Of a stretch of DNA of 64,000 nt, positions 56,480-64,000 are shown piece after piece. The translations under genes were made by a program, and so were the position numbers. The stretch's first letter is position 1, and every line of letters begins with the position of its first letter. The stretch comes from an uncultured Flavobacterium sp. (GTDB lineage Bacteria > Bacteroidota > Bacteroidia > Flavobacteriales > Flavobacteriaceae): assembly GCA_937773775.1 (NCBI GenBank), contig CALJVL010000008.1, forward strand, positions 1 through 64,000. Direction: 5' to 3'. The notes beneath the pieces were generated by a model. It ran no database searches and was not told the DNA's origin. It worked only from the letters and a program-made list of their open reading frames with translations.

Positions 56480-59400
56480 TTTTTTTCGAATAGTTCTAGT
56501 TGCATTACTAGTTGTAAGTTGCTCCAAAAAGAAAGCTCATTTATTTGAAAAACTGCCGCCGAATAAAAGCAATATTACCTTCAATAATGAATTATTAGAA
56601 TCTAAAAACATCTCTATTCTAGACTATCTCTATTATTACAATGGAGGAGGAGTAGCGTTAGGAGATATCAATAATGATGGTTTAGTTGATATTTATTTCA
56701 CGTCTAATCAGGGAAAAAACAAATTATACCTTAATAAAGGGGAAAATAAATTTGATGATATAACAATTAAGGCGGGAGTAGAAGGTCAAAGTGATTGGAA
56801 TGCAGGGACAGTAATGGCTGATGTAAATGGGGATGGATATTTAGATATCTATGTTTGTGCCGTTTTAGGAATCAATGGATTTGAAGGACATAACGAATTA
56901 TTCATAAATAATAAGAACAATACTTTTACCGAAAGTGCTGCTGAATATGGATTAGATCTAGATAATTACAGTTCTTCGGCAGCTTTCTTTGATTATGATT
57001 TAGATGGTGATTTAGATATGTATTTGTTAAACCATGCGGTGCACTCTGAACAATCTTTTGGTAATGCGGATGTCAGAAAAGATAGAAGCTACGAATGCGG
57101 TGATAAATTATTCCGAAATGATAATGGTAAATTTGTTGATGTAAGTGAGCAAGCAGGAATTTTTGGTGGTGCCAATGGATATGGGCTAGGGCTAGCTGTT
57201 TCCGATTTTAATTTAGATGGATATCCGGATATTTATGTAGGAAATGATTTTCATGAAGATGATTATTATTACCTAAATAATGGAGATGGTACTTTCACTG
57301 AAAGCTTGAAAAAGTATTTTGGGCATACTAGTAGATTTTCAATGGGAGTTGACGTAGCTGATATTAATCATGATGGATTCCCTGATATTTTAACACTAGA
57401 CATGCTTCCTGAAAATGAAAAGGTTCTTAAAACCTCATTAGGTGATGATAACGTGCAAATGCTTAAGATGCGAACTGAAAAACTAGGCTATCATTTTCAG
57501 TATACCAGAAATATGTTGCAGCTGAATAACGCAGGAAATAACTTCACCGAAACAGCACTCGTTAACGGTGTTGCAGCTACTGATTGGAGCTGGAGTGCAT
57601 TATTTGGCGATTACGATCAAGATGGCGAGCAAGACCTTTTTGTGGGTAATGGAATTCCAAAACGTCCGAATGATTTGGACTACGTGAAATATTATTCTAA
57701 TGATCAGATAAAGAGCAAAATAGTAACTACAAAGTTATTAGATAAAGAGGCTTTAAAGAAAATGCCAAAAGGAAATGTAACGAATTACTTTTTTAAAGGT
57801 TCTTCTAATTTGGAGTTCAAAAACAAATCGAAGGATTGGATAGAGAACGATTCCATAATTTCAAATGGGAGTGCTTATGCAGATATTGATAACGATGGCG
57901 ATCTCGATGTAATTACCAATAATTTAAATAGTATCGCAACATTATATATTAATGGAACGAACGCTACTTCTAATTATTTAAAAATAAAGTTGCAATTTGA
58001 AGGGAAAAATACCTTCGGAATAGGGGCTAAAGTAATTTCATATGCTAAAGGCAAAAAGCAATTTAAAGAACTGCAGACGACAAGAGGATTTCAATCTTCA
58101 TCTGAACCGATTGTTCACTTTGGCTATGGAAAAGTAAATACAATTGATTCTTTGGTTGTCGTGTGGCCAGACAAAACATATCAAACAATTAAAAACCTAA
58201 AAACAAATCAGACATTAATTGTTAAGGCTGCTAGAAATAGAAAGTCTTTTGATTATCGAAAACTACATCCATCGACTCCAGCTGTTTTTAAAAAGTTGGA
58301 GGGTAATCTAGGAATTGATTTTACACACCAAGAAAATGATTATATCGATTTTTTAGCACAGAAATTAATTCCTTACCAACGTTCTGATCGAGGACCTGCA
58401 ACTACTATAGGTGATCTAAACGGGGACGGTAAAGAAGATATTTTCTTTGGCGGATCCAAAAACAAGAAAGCGGCTATTTACCTACAAAGTCCTAAGGGTT
58501 TTTTAAAAAAATCTTTTGCTGAAGTAGAAAGAGATTCTATTTATGAAGATGCTTCAGCTGTAATTGGCGATTTTAATAGTGATAAACTAAACGATCTGTT
58601 TGTGGTTTCAGGAGGTGGTGAAAATGCATCTAATTTACAAGACCGCTTCTACGTTTCCATGAACAAGCAATTAGTTAAATCAACTTTGATGGAGTTGTCT
58701 CAGAACGCTTCATTTGTCAAGACAATTGATTACGACAACGATGGTGATTTAGATGTTTTTATAGGGAACAACTCTGTAAACAATAGATTTGGAAGTATGC
58801 CAGATTGTTATTTGTTGAATAATAATAAAGGAGTCTTTACAAAAGTAGAAAACAATACGTTTTCTAAGATAGGTATGGTTACTGATGCGGTATTTACTGA
58901 CTTCAATAAAGACGGAAAAACAGATTTAATTGTGATAGGCGAGTGGATGAAACCAACTTTTTTCGCGAATACCAATGGTAAATTTGTAGATGTAACCAAA
59001 ACAGTTTTTCCAGAAAAAAGTAACGGATTATGGCAGGCGATTATTCCTTTTGACATCGATAATGATGGGGATCTGGATTATTTGGTAGGAAACTGGGGTT
59101 TGAATTCTAAGTTTACAGCCTCTCAGGAGCTTCCTATGAAAATGTATTATGATGATTTCGATGCCAATGGTTCTTTCGAAACAATACTTGCTACAGAAAA
59201 AGCGGGTAATTATTATGCAATATTAGGCATGGACGATCTTGCAGAGCAGTTCAGTGGCCTGATCAAAAAGAAATTCCATTCTTATAAGACATTCGCGGGC
59301 AAAACCGTGGAAGCAGTCTTTAGCCCACAAATACTTTCAAAAGCAAAATTATTTGAAGTCCACAATCTGAAATCAGGATATTTGAAAAACCAGAACGGAA

Positions 59401-59732
59401 AATTCACATTTGTTGCTTTTTCTAATGACTTACAGGTGGCGCCAATCAACTGTTTTGTAAAATCTAATTTTGATTCCGATAAAAAAGAATCTGTTTTTGC
59501 CGCAGGAAATTATTTTGGAGTATCTCCTTATCACAGTAGATTTGACGGATTTTCAGGAGCTTTGATTAAAAATGAAAAGACGATAGTATTAGGTAATCAA
59601 ATAGGGATTGACTTGTCTAGGAAAGCGGTCAGACACTTGAACATTATTAATTTCAATGGAAAGAAATACCTTTTAGTTAGCATCAATAATGCTAAGGTTG
59701 AGGTATATGAGATGCCAATGTCTAATTTATAA
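56472..59732 (+). CDS. VCBS/FG-GAP repeat lipoprotein with ASPIC-UnbV domain, copy 2
   Basis: This is a paralogue of the preceding gene and intact, about 1,086 residues. The start at 56472 (MNNFFRIVLVALLVVSC, lipobox VVSC) is preferred over 56430 because it begins a lipoprotein signal and overlaps the previous stop by eight bases, implying translational coupling. Repeats include DVNGDGYLDIYVCAV, DYDLDGDLDMYLLNH, DFNLDGYPDIYVGND and DIDNDGDLDYLVGNW. The ASPIC/UnbV domain (FGIGAKVISYAKGKKQF to IDSLVVVWPDKTY) is central. It is likely outer-membrane or periplasmic and calcium-bound. No enzymatic motif was seen. Confidence 0.9.
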   Translation: MNNFFRIVLVALLVVSCSKKKAHLFEKLPPNKSNITFNNELLESKNISILDYLYYYNGGGVALGDINNDGLVDIYFTSNQGKNKLYLNKGENKFDDITIKAGVEGQSDWNAGTVMADVNGDGYLDIYVCAVLGINGFEGHNELFINNKNNTFTESAAEYGLDLDNYSSSAAFFDYDLDGDLDMYLLNHAVHSEQSFGNADVRKDRSYECGDKLFRNDNGKFVDVSEQAGIFGGANGYGLGLAVSDFNLDGYPDIYVGNDFHEDDYYYLNNGDGTFTESLKKYFGHTSRFSMGVDVADINHDGFPDILTLDMLPENEKVLKTSLGDDNVQMLKMRTEKLGYHFQYTRNMLQLNNAGNNFTETALVNGVAATDWSWSALFGDYDQDGEQDLFVGNGIPKRPNDLDYVKYYSNDQIKSKIVTTKLLDKEALKKMPKGNVTNYFFKGSSNLEFKNKSKDWIENDSIISNGSAYADIDNDGDLDVITNNLNSIATLYINGTNATSNYLKIKLQFEGKNTFGIGAKVISYAKGKKQFKELQTTRGFQSSSEPIVHFGYGKVNTIDSLVVVWPDKTYQTIKNLKTNQTLIVKAARNRKSFDYRKLHPSTPAVFKKLEGNLGIDFTHQENDYIDFLAQKLIPYQRSDRGPATTIGDLNGDGKEDIFFGGSKNKKAAIYLQSPKGFLKKSFAEVERDSIYEDASAVIGDFNSDKLNDLFVVSGGGENASNLQDRFYVSMNKQLVKSTLMELSQNASFVKTIDYDNDGDLDVFIGNNSVNNRFGSMPDCYLLNNNKGVFTKVENNTFSKIGMVTDAVFTDFNKDGKTDLIVIGEWMKPTFFANTNGKFVDVTKTVFPEKSNGLWQAIIPFDIDNDGDLDYLVGNWGLNSKFTASQELPMKMYYDDFDANGSFETILATEKAGNYYAILGMDDLAEQFSGLIKKKFHSYKTFAGKTVEAVFSPQILSKAKLFEVHNLKSGYLKNQNGKFTFVAFSNDLQVAPINCFVKSNFDSDKKESVFAAGNYFGVSPYHSRFDGFSGALIKNEKTIVLGNQIGIDLSRKAVRHLNIINFNGKKYLLVSINNAKVEVYEMPMSNL

Positions 59733-59772
59733 ATTGAGGATAGATTTCGCCTCAAATGAAACACAAAATAAA

Positions 59773-61098
59773 ATGAAAACTAATTTTTTAACTATTGCAG
59801 CGGTTTGCCTTCTTTTCATATCCTGTAAAAAAGATAAATCTATTGTAGTAAGTCCAGATGAGTATCACGCAGCGATAGAGAATGTGACGCAAATTATGAT
59901 TCACGATATATTTTCGCCTCCGGTTGCAAGTAGGATATTTGTTTATCCAAATATTGCGGCTTACGAAATAATTGCGCAGAACAGCAAGACATATAAGAGT
60001 CTTGCAAATCAATTGAAGGGACTTGGGTCAGTTCCAAAGTTAGACCCAAAAGCAGGGGTTAATATTGAAGTTGCTGCATTGATAGCGCACATGGACGTAA
60101 GCAAACAACTTGTTTTTTCGGAAGAATTAGTGGAAAAGTTTCGAGATAGTCTGTACCAAAAATGGAGTGAAACTAATGACAAAGAGTTTCAAGTTTCTAA
60201 AGAATATGGACTTTCAGTTGCTGGCTATATAAAGAAATGGATGGATAAGGACAACTACAAGCAAACTCGGACAATGTCGAAATTTTCTGTTTATGCTGAT
60301 CAGCCAGGAAGATGGCAGCCAACACCACCATCTTACATGGATGGAATCGAGCCTCATTGGGGTGAAATTAGAACACTAGTTTTGGACTCTGCCTCTCAAT
60401 TTAAGCCAATACCCGCATTTGCCTTTTCACTTGATAAAAAATCTCCGTTTTACAAACAAGTTCAAGAGGTATACGATATCAGTTTAAAAATGAAGAAAAT
60501 GGGAGATGGATGCGAAGAGGTTAAAATGGCGCAATTTTGGGACTGTAACCCATATGTCTCAGTTAACCAAGGTCATATGATGTTTGCTAAAAAGAAAATT
60601 ACTCCAGGAGCGCATTGGATGGGAATTGTAAAAATTGCATGTAAAACATCGAACGCGAGTTTTGAAAAAATGGTTTATGCCTATACTGAAACATCAATTG
60701 GCATGTTTGAAGCTTTTATTAGCTGTTGGGATGAAAAATATAGAAGTAACGTCATTCGTCCTGAAACTGTAATTAATCAGTATATTGATGAAAACTGGAA
60801 ACCAGCATTACAAACCCCACCATTTCCAGAATATACAAGTGGGCATTCTGTAGTTTCGACTGTATCATCGAATATCCTGACTTCGATTTTTGGAGACAAT
60901 TTTGCTTTTGTAGATGATTCGGAGCTTCAATTTGGTTTGCCAAATAGATCCTTTAAATCCTTTAATGAGGCTTCAAAAGAGGCCGCTATGAGCAGGTTTT
61001 ATGGAGGAATACATTATAGGGCAGCAATCGAAAACGGGATTGTACAAGGTAAAGAAATAGGAGATTTTATAGTTAATAAGCTAAAGATGACTAAATAA
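59773..61098 (+). CDS. Vanadium-dependent haloperoxidase-like PAP2 lipoprotein
   Basis: This is an exported PAP2/haloperoxidase-superfamily protein of 441 residues. The signal TIAAVCLLFISC has a lipobox; the start at 59773 is chosen for this reason. All seven vanadate- or phosphate-binding residues can be placed: K322 and R329 in KYRSNVIRP, S356-G357-H358 in YTSGHS, and R408 and H414 in SRFYGGIHYRAA. The site could bind vanadate (haloperoxidase) or act as an acid phosphatase; sequence alone does not decide. It lies 40 bp after VCBS copy 2 and directly abuts the next gene. Confidence 0.86.
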   Translation: MKTNFLTIAAVCLLFISCKKDKSIVVSPDEYHAAIENVTQIMIHDIFSPPVASRIFVYPNIAAYEIIAQNSKTYKSLANQLKGLGSVPKLDPKAGVNIEVAALIAHMDVSKQLVFSEELVEKFRDSLYQKWSETNDKEFQVSKEYGLSVAGYIKKWMDKDNYKQTRTMSKFSVYADQPGRWQPTPPSYMDGIEPHWGEIRTLVLDSASQFKPIPAFAFSLDKKSPFYKQVQEVYDISLKMKKMGDGCEEVKMAQFWDCNPYVSVNQGHMMFAKKKITPGAHWMGIVKIACKTSNASFEKMVYAYTETSIGMFEAFISCWDEKYRSNVIRPETVINQYIDENWKPALQTPPFPEYTSGHSVVSTVSSNILTSIFGDNFAFVDDSELQFGLPNRSFKSFNEASKEAAMSRFYGGIHYRAAIENGIVQGKEIGDFIVNKLKMTK

Positions 61099-62010
61099 AT
61101 GAAAACAAAAAAAATTATAATTCTAGCTTTTACTTTGATCTTCTCTATTTTCTTAGTCTGGTACCTTTTTGCAAAAGAAAGTGACTACAGTATTTCATTT
61201 AAAGTAAAAACTGCCACAGGAACGGTTTTTCAGGGAATCAATGAATGGTCTGCGGCGCGCTTAACTAGTAATAAAGAAAATTATGTCATTCTTGAAAAGA
61301 AGAATTTCAACTTTATCAAGCAGGAAATGAAGAAGGACAAAAGTACAATGGAATATACTTGGGATATTAATTCTATAAATGATTCTGTTACTAGAGTTAG
61401 TGTTGGGATTAAAGAGTTGAATAATAGTATTTATAATAGGCTGACGGCTCCCTTTTTTAGCACTAGTTTTAAAGAAGCCCAAATAAAAAAAATTACTGAT
61501 TTTAGAGACGGTTTAAATAAGCACACTAAAACTTTTAAAGTCAAGATTGATGGTGAGACTATTTCTGAGGAAACCTTTGTTGCCTATATAAGTTTAAATA
61601 GTGTGCTGCAAGAAAAAGCGCAAACTATGATAAGGAACGATGCCATTATTACGGGATTCTTACAGCAAAACGACATTAAGATCGTTGGGAAGCCCTATGT
61701 AGAAGTCCAAAATTGGAATCTGGACAAAGAAACACTTGATTTTAATTATTGCTTCCCTATTGATAAGAACCCGCAATTGATAGATAACGGAGTTGTAAAA
61801 TTCAAAACGATACCAGCTGTCAATGGATTAAAAGTAACATATTTTGGAAATTTCAGGACATCTGATAGAGCTTGGTTTGCTTTGTTGGACTATGCGAAAA
61901 GACGCGACATTAAATTAACTAACAAACCACTCGAACATTTTCTGGCAAACCCTTTTAATGGAGGTGATGAGCTTACTTGGGAAACTAAAATAATCATGCC
62001 TTTCGAGTGA
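61099..62010 (+). CDS. Membrane-anchored SRPBCC/GyrI-like protein
   Basis: This is a 303-residue protein with one N-terminal membrane helix (IIILAFTLIFSIFLVWYLF), so the rest is probably periplasmic. Residues about 30-155 (SISFKVKTATGTVFQGINEW, TMEYTWDINSINDSVTRVSV) resemble an SRPBCC (polyketide-cyclase-like) ligand-binding fold. The C-terminus, FALLDYAKRRDIKLTNKP and LEHFLANPFNGGDELTWETK, resembles the GyrI/AraC effector-binding fold. Both are small-molecule pockets without catalytic residues that I can name. It starts on the base after the haloperoxidase stop, so the two are co-translated. Assignment is at fold level only. Confidence 0.7.
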   Translation: MKTKKIIILAFTLIFSIFLVWYLFAKESDYSISFKVKTATGTVFQGINEWSAARLTSNKENYVILEKKNFNFIKQEMKKDKSTMEYTWDINSINDSVTRVSVGIKELNNSIYNRLTAPFFSTSFKEAQIKKITDFRDGLNKHTKTFKVKIDGETISEETFVAYISLNSVLQEKAQTMIRNDAIITGFLQQNDIKIVGKPYVEVQNWNLDKETLDFNYCFPIDKNPQLIDNGVVKFKTIPAVNGLKVTYFGNFRTSDRAWFALLDYAKRRDIKLTNKPLEHFLANPFNGGDELTWETKIIMPFE

Positions 62011-62046
62011 TTCCTCAATTGATAAATTAGGATTATTTTAATAATT

Positions 62047-62081
62047 CGAAAACGTTTTCGGTACTTCCGAAAACGTTTTTG
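62047..62081. promoter_or_regulatory. Paired LacI operators upstream of the SLC45 transporter
   Basis: CGAAAACGTTTTCG (62047-62060, a perfect palindrome) and CGAAAACGTTTTTG (62068-62081) have centres 21 bp apart. They are 41.5 and 62.5 bp upstream of a candidate -7 element, TATATTTA (62116-62123). This is the third pair of this kind in the window. Confidence 0.87.
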
Positions 62082-62142
62082 TTTTCATTACTTAATTAAT
62101 TGGCGATTTTACAATTATATTTAAAAACTATAAATAAAATCG

Positions 62143-63447
62143 ATGAAATTAAAATTAAGTTTTTGGCAAATTATCAACATGAATGTTGGCTTTTTTGGAA
62201 TTCAGTATAGTTTTGGTTTGCAACAAAGTGCTGTTAATCCGATTTATGATTTTCTAGGTGCTAGTCCTGATCAGTTGCCCATACTTAATCTTGCTGGGCC
62301 ATTAACTGGATTATTGATACAACCCATTATTGGTGCAATGAGTGATAAGACTTGGTTGCCAAAATTTGGCGGGCGACGAAAACCTTATTTTTTTATTGGA
62401 GCAATTCTATGCAGTATCGCTTTGTTTCTTTTCCCTTTCAGCAGTTCGTTATGGATGGCCGCAGGCCTACTTTGGGTATTAGATGCGGGAAATAATACCG
62501 CGATGGAACCTTATAGAGCATTTATTGCAGATACACTAGAGCCAGCTCAACAGCCTACAGGTTTTCAAGCTCAAAGTTTCTTCACTGGTTTTGGGCAAAC
62601 TTTGGCAAATGTTTCGCTATTTCTTTTTCCGTTAGTTTTTGTTGGTACAACTGGTAAATTACCAACTTGGGTTTTTGCCTCCTTTTTCCTCGGTGCTGTT
62701 TGTTCTATTGGATCAGTTTGGTGGAGTTCCCATACTACCAAAGAAATACCTCCTACTGAAGAAGAATTACGAAAAATAAAAGAGGAGCCACTGCGAGTCT
62801 TTACACCATTTACTGATATATTTTCCGCAATTAAAGAGATGCCAAAAGTGATGTGGCAACTATCGTTGGTTTATTTATTTCAGTGGTATGCCTTGTTTTG
62901 TTATTGGCAGAACTCATCAAAAAGCATTGCGTTATCTGTCTGGAATACGACTCCGCAAAAAAACATGAAGCTATATGGTGAAGCCGTTAGTTGGACCGGT
63001 TTAGTCAACGGCTGGTATAATATAGTAACTTTTTTATGTGCTTTTGGATTGGTTTATTTTGCGAGAAAATATTCGCCAAAGATGGTGCACTTTACTTGTT
63101 TAATCTTAGCAGCAGTCGGTTTTTTAATCTTTCCAAATATTGAAAATAAATACTTGTTATTTCCCGCTATAACTGGTTTTGGAATTGGATGGGCAAGTAT
63201 GATGGGGATTCCTTATCTAATGGTTATCAACAACATTCCAAAAGAACGTTACGGGGTCTATATGGGTATAATCAATATGATGATTGTAATTCCTATGTTT
63301 ATTCAAACGATAACTTTTGGATACGTGCTCAAAAATTTCTTAAACAATGACCCTCGACTAGCGATTAGTTTTGCTGGGGTGTTATTGCTTATTAGTGCGG
63401 GCTGTACATTGCTTATTAACACCAAGAAAGAAGAAGTAAGTGAATGA
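62143..63447 (+). CDS. SLC45-type MFS sucrose/maltose transporter
   Basis: This is an inner-membrane disaccharide:H+ symporter candidate, 434 residues with about 12 helices. The glycoside-pentoside/SLC45 features are NVGFFGIQYSFGLQQS in helix 1, GPLTGLLIQPIIGAMSD, FGGRRKPYFFIGA and DAGNNTAMEPYRAF. The large central loop begins KEIPPTEEELRKIKEE. Homologues often sit beside GH100 or GH13 genes and bring in sucrose or maltose intact. Here the downstream gene is GH100-like, which favours sucrose. The gene starts after a LacI operator pair and overlaps the next gene by eight bases. Confidence 0.88.
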   Translation: MKLKLSFWQIINMNVGFFGIQYSFGLQQSAVNPIYDFLGASPDQLPILNLAGPLTGLLIQPIIGAMSDKTWLPKFGGRRKPYFFIGAILCSIALFLFPFSSSLWMAAGLLWVLDAGNNTAMEPYRAFIADTLEPAQQPTGFQAQSFFTGFGQTLANVSLFLFPLVFVGTTGKLPTWVFASFFLGAVCSIGSVWWSSHTTKEIPPTEEELRKIKEEPLRVFTPFTDIFSAIKEMPKVMWQLSLVYLFQWYALFCYWQNSSKSIALSVWNTTPQKNMKLYGEAVSWTGLVNGWYNIVTFLCAFGLVYFARKYSPKMVHFTCLILAAVGFLIFPNIENKYLLFPAITGFGIGWASMMGIPYLMVINNIPKERYGVYMGIINMMIVIPMFIQTITFGYVLKNFLNNDPRLAISFAGVLLLISAGCTLLINTKKEEVSE

Positions 63448-64000
63448 TTTAAATTATAAGAAGGCGATTGAATTACTGCAAAAGGCATCCTCGTCTGAGG
63501 GTTTTTTGGCCAGTGCTCAAGACATTTCAAATTATAAAAGGGTGTGGGCTCGTGATGGGGTCATCTGTGGATTGGCGGCTTTAGCGTCTGGTGATGAAGA
63601 GCTGATTGAGACCTTCCATAAAACGCTGGTCACATTAGCAGTTAATCAACATCACAACGGAACTATTCCGTCTAATGTCATGACTAACGGAGATATTGAT
63701 GAAGTCAGTTATGGAGGATTGGCTGGTAGAGTTGATTCCGTTACTTGGTTTGTTATAGGTATTTGTCAATATGCTTTTTATAAGAAGGACCCCAGTTTCG
63801 TAAAAAAATACGAAGAGAATATTCAAAAATGTTTACAGCTTTTGGAAGCTTGGGAATTTAACAACAAAGGTCTTTTGTATGTGCCACTATCAGGAAACTG
63901 GGCTGATGAGTACATTACAGAAGGTTATGTTTTATATGATCAACTACTTCGGATTTGGGCATTGAAAAGCTACAATCATTTTGCGGATGACTTCACTATC
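63440..64000 (+). CDS. GH100-like alkaline/neutral invertase (3' end outside window)
   Basis: The frame starts at a GTG overlapping the transporter stop and is open to the right edge (187 codons seen). It reads VNDLNYKKAIELLQKAS, then NYKRVWARDGVICGLAAL, HHNGTIPSNV, VSYGGLAGRVDSVTWFVIG and YVPLSGNWADEYI. The RVWARDG and DSVTWF blocks fit the (alpha/alpha)6 barrel of GH100 invertases; an amylo-alpha-1,6-glucosidase-like protein is the alternative. There is no signal peptide, so it would cleave imported sucrose in the cytoplasm to glucose and fructose, the latter for the fructokinase at 41864. Confidence 0.8.
   Translation, partial: MNDLNYKKAIELLQKASSSEGFLASAQDISNYKRVWARDGVICGLAALASGDEELIETFHKTLVTLAVNQHHNGTIPSNVMTNGDIDEVSYGGLAGRVDSVTWFVIGICQYAFYKKDPSFVKKYEENIQKCLQLLEAWEFNNKGLLYVPLSGNWADEYITEGYVLYDQLLRIWALKSYNHFADDFTI

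Noticed and set aside
53157..59732. The two VCBS genes as adhesins of a phage or secretion system
   Set aside because: They have lipoprotein signals and the CRTAC1-like FG-GAP/ASPIC-UnbV layout, and no phage or secretion genes are nearby.
45797..62081. Repeated GAAAACG motifs as a CRISPR or mobile-element repeat
   Set aside because: They occur only as palindromic pairs upstream of genes, without spacers, terminal repeats or transposase.
1..64000. CRISPR arrays, insertion sequences, prophage or toxin-antitoxin genes
   Set aside because: No regular direct repeats with spacers, transposase motifs, inverted terminal repeats or toxin-like gene pairs were seen.

Overview
The window looks like the chromosome of a Flavobacterium or a close relative in the Flavobacteriia. 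The DNA is AT-rich. Promoters fit the Bacteroidota pattern (TTTG, 18-19 bp, TAnnTTTG), and starts mostly lack Shine-Dalgarno sequences. The respiratory genes are an alternative complex III plus cytochrome oxidase cluster. The right half holds SusC/SusD-type sugar uptake genes. This assignment comes from gene content and motifs; no database search was run.

Positions 1-23900 are mostly housekeeping. They hold aat (cut by the left edge), tag, a secreted M3 peptidase, the rplM-rpsI-rpsB-tsf cluster, a solitary LacI regulator, polA, a membrane-anchored metallophosphoesterase, a cysteine-less thioredoxin-fold protein, a polysaccharide deacetylase, a large DUF2723 membrane protein (frameshifted), tRNA-Gln(TTG), a universal stress protein, rimP-nusA-infB, about 820 bp without genes, and a SPOR-domain protein.

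Positions 23995-35446 form one respiratory operon, actABCDEF-coxB-coxA. It has a well-formed promoter, a leader hairpin and a terminator. It encodes a menaquinol-oxidising alternative complex III and subunits II and I of the terminal oxidase. ruvB (possibly leaderless) and queG (no canonical start codon at its true N-terminus) follow.

Positions 37617-64000 are a sugar-utilisation locus, probably for sucrose or sucrose-type oligosaccharides. Leftward are two sister LacI regulators, GH13, fructokinase, an MFS sugar porter and a GH32 lipoprotein. Rightward are GH65, SusC, SusD, two giant VCBS/ASPIC-UnbV lipoproteins, a vanadium-haloperoxidase-like PAP2 lipoprotein, a membrane-anchored SRPBCC/GyrI-like protein, an SLC45-type sucrose transporter and a GH100-like invertase (cut by the right edge). 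Paired LacI-type operators (core CGAAAACGTTTTCG, centres 20-21 bp apart) lie upstream of GH32/GH65, susC and the SLC45 gene and tie these units into one regulon. Outer-membrane import and periplasmic hydrolysis would feed either the hexose porter plus fructokinase, or direct import of the disaccharide followed by cytoplasmic cleavage.

Four genes (DUF2723, MFS porter, fructokinase, first VCBS protein) are broken by short insertions only. Each insertion repeats neighbouring bases, and removing it restores a full-length protein. This looks more like insertion-type sequencing error than gene decay, but it must be checked on reads. The least understood unit is the VCBS-VCBS-haloperoxidase-SRPBCC cassette attached to the SusCD pair.
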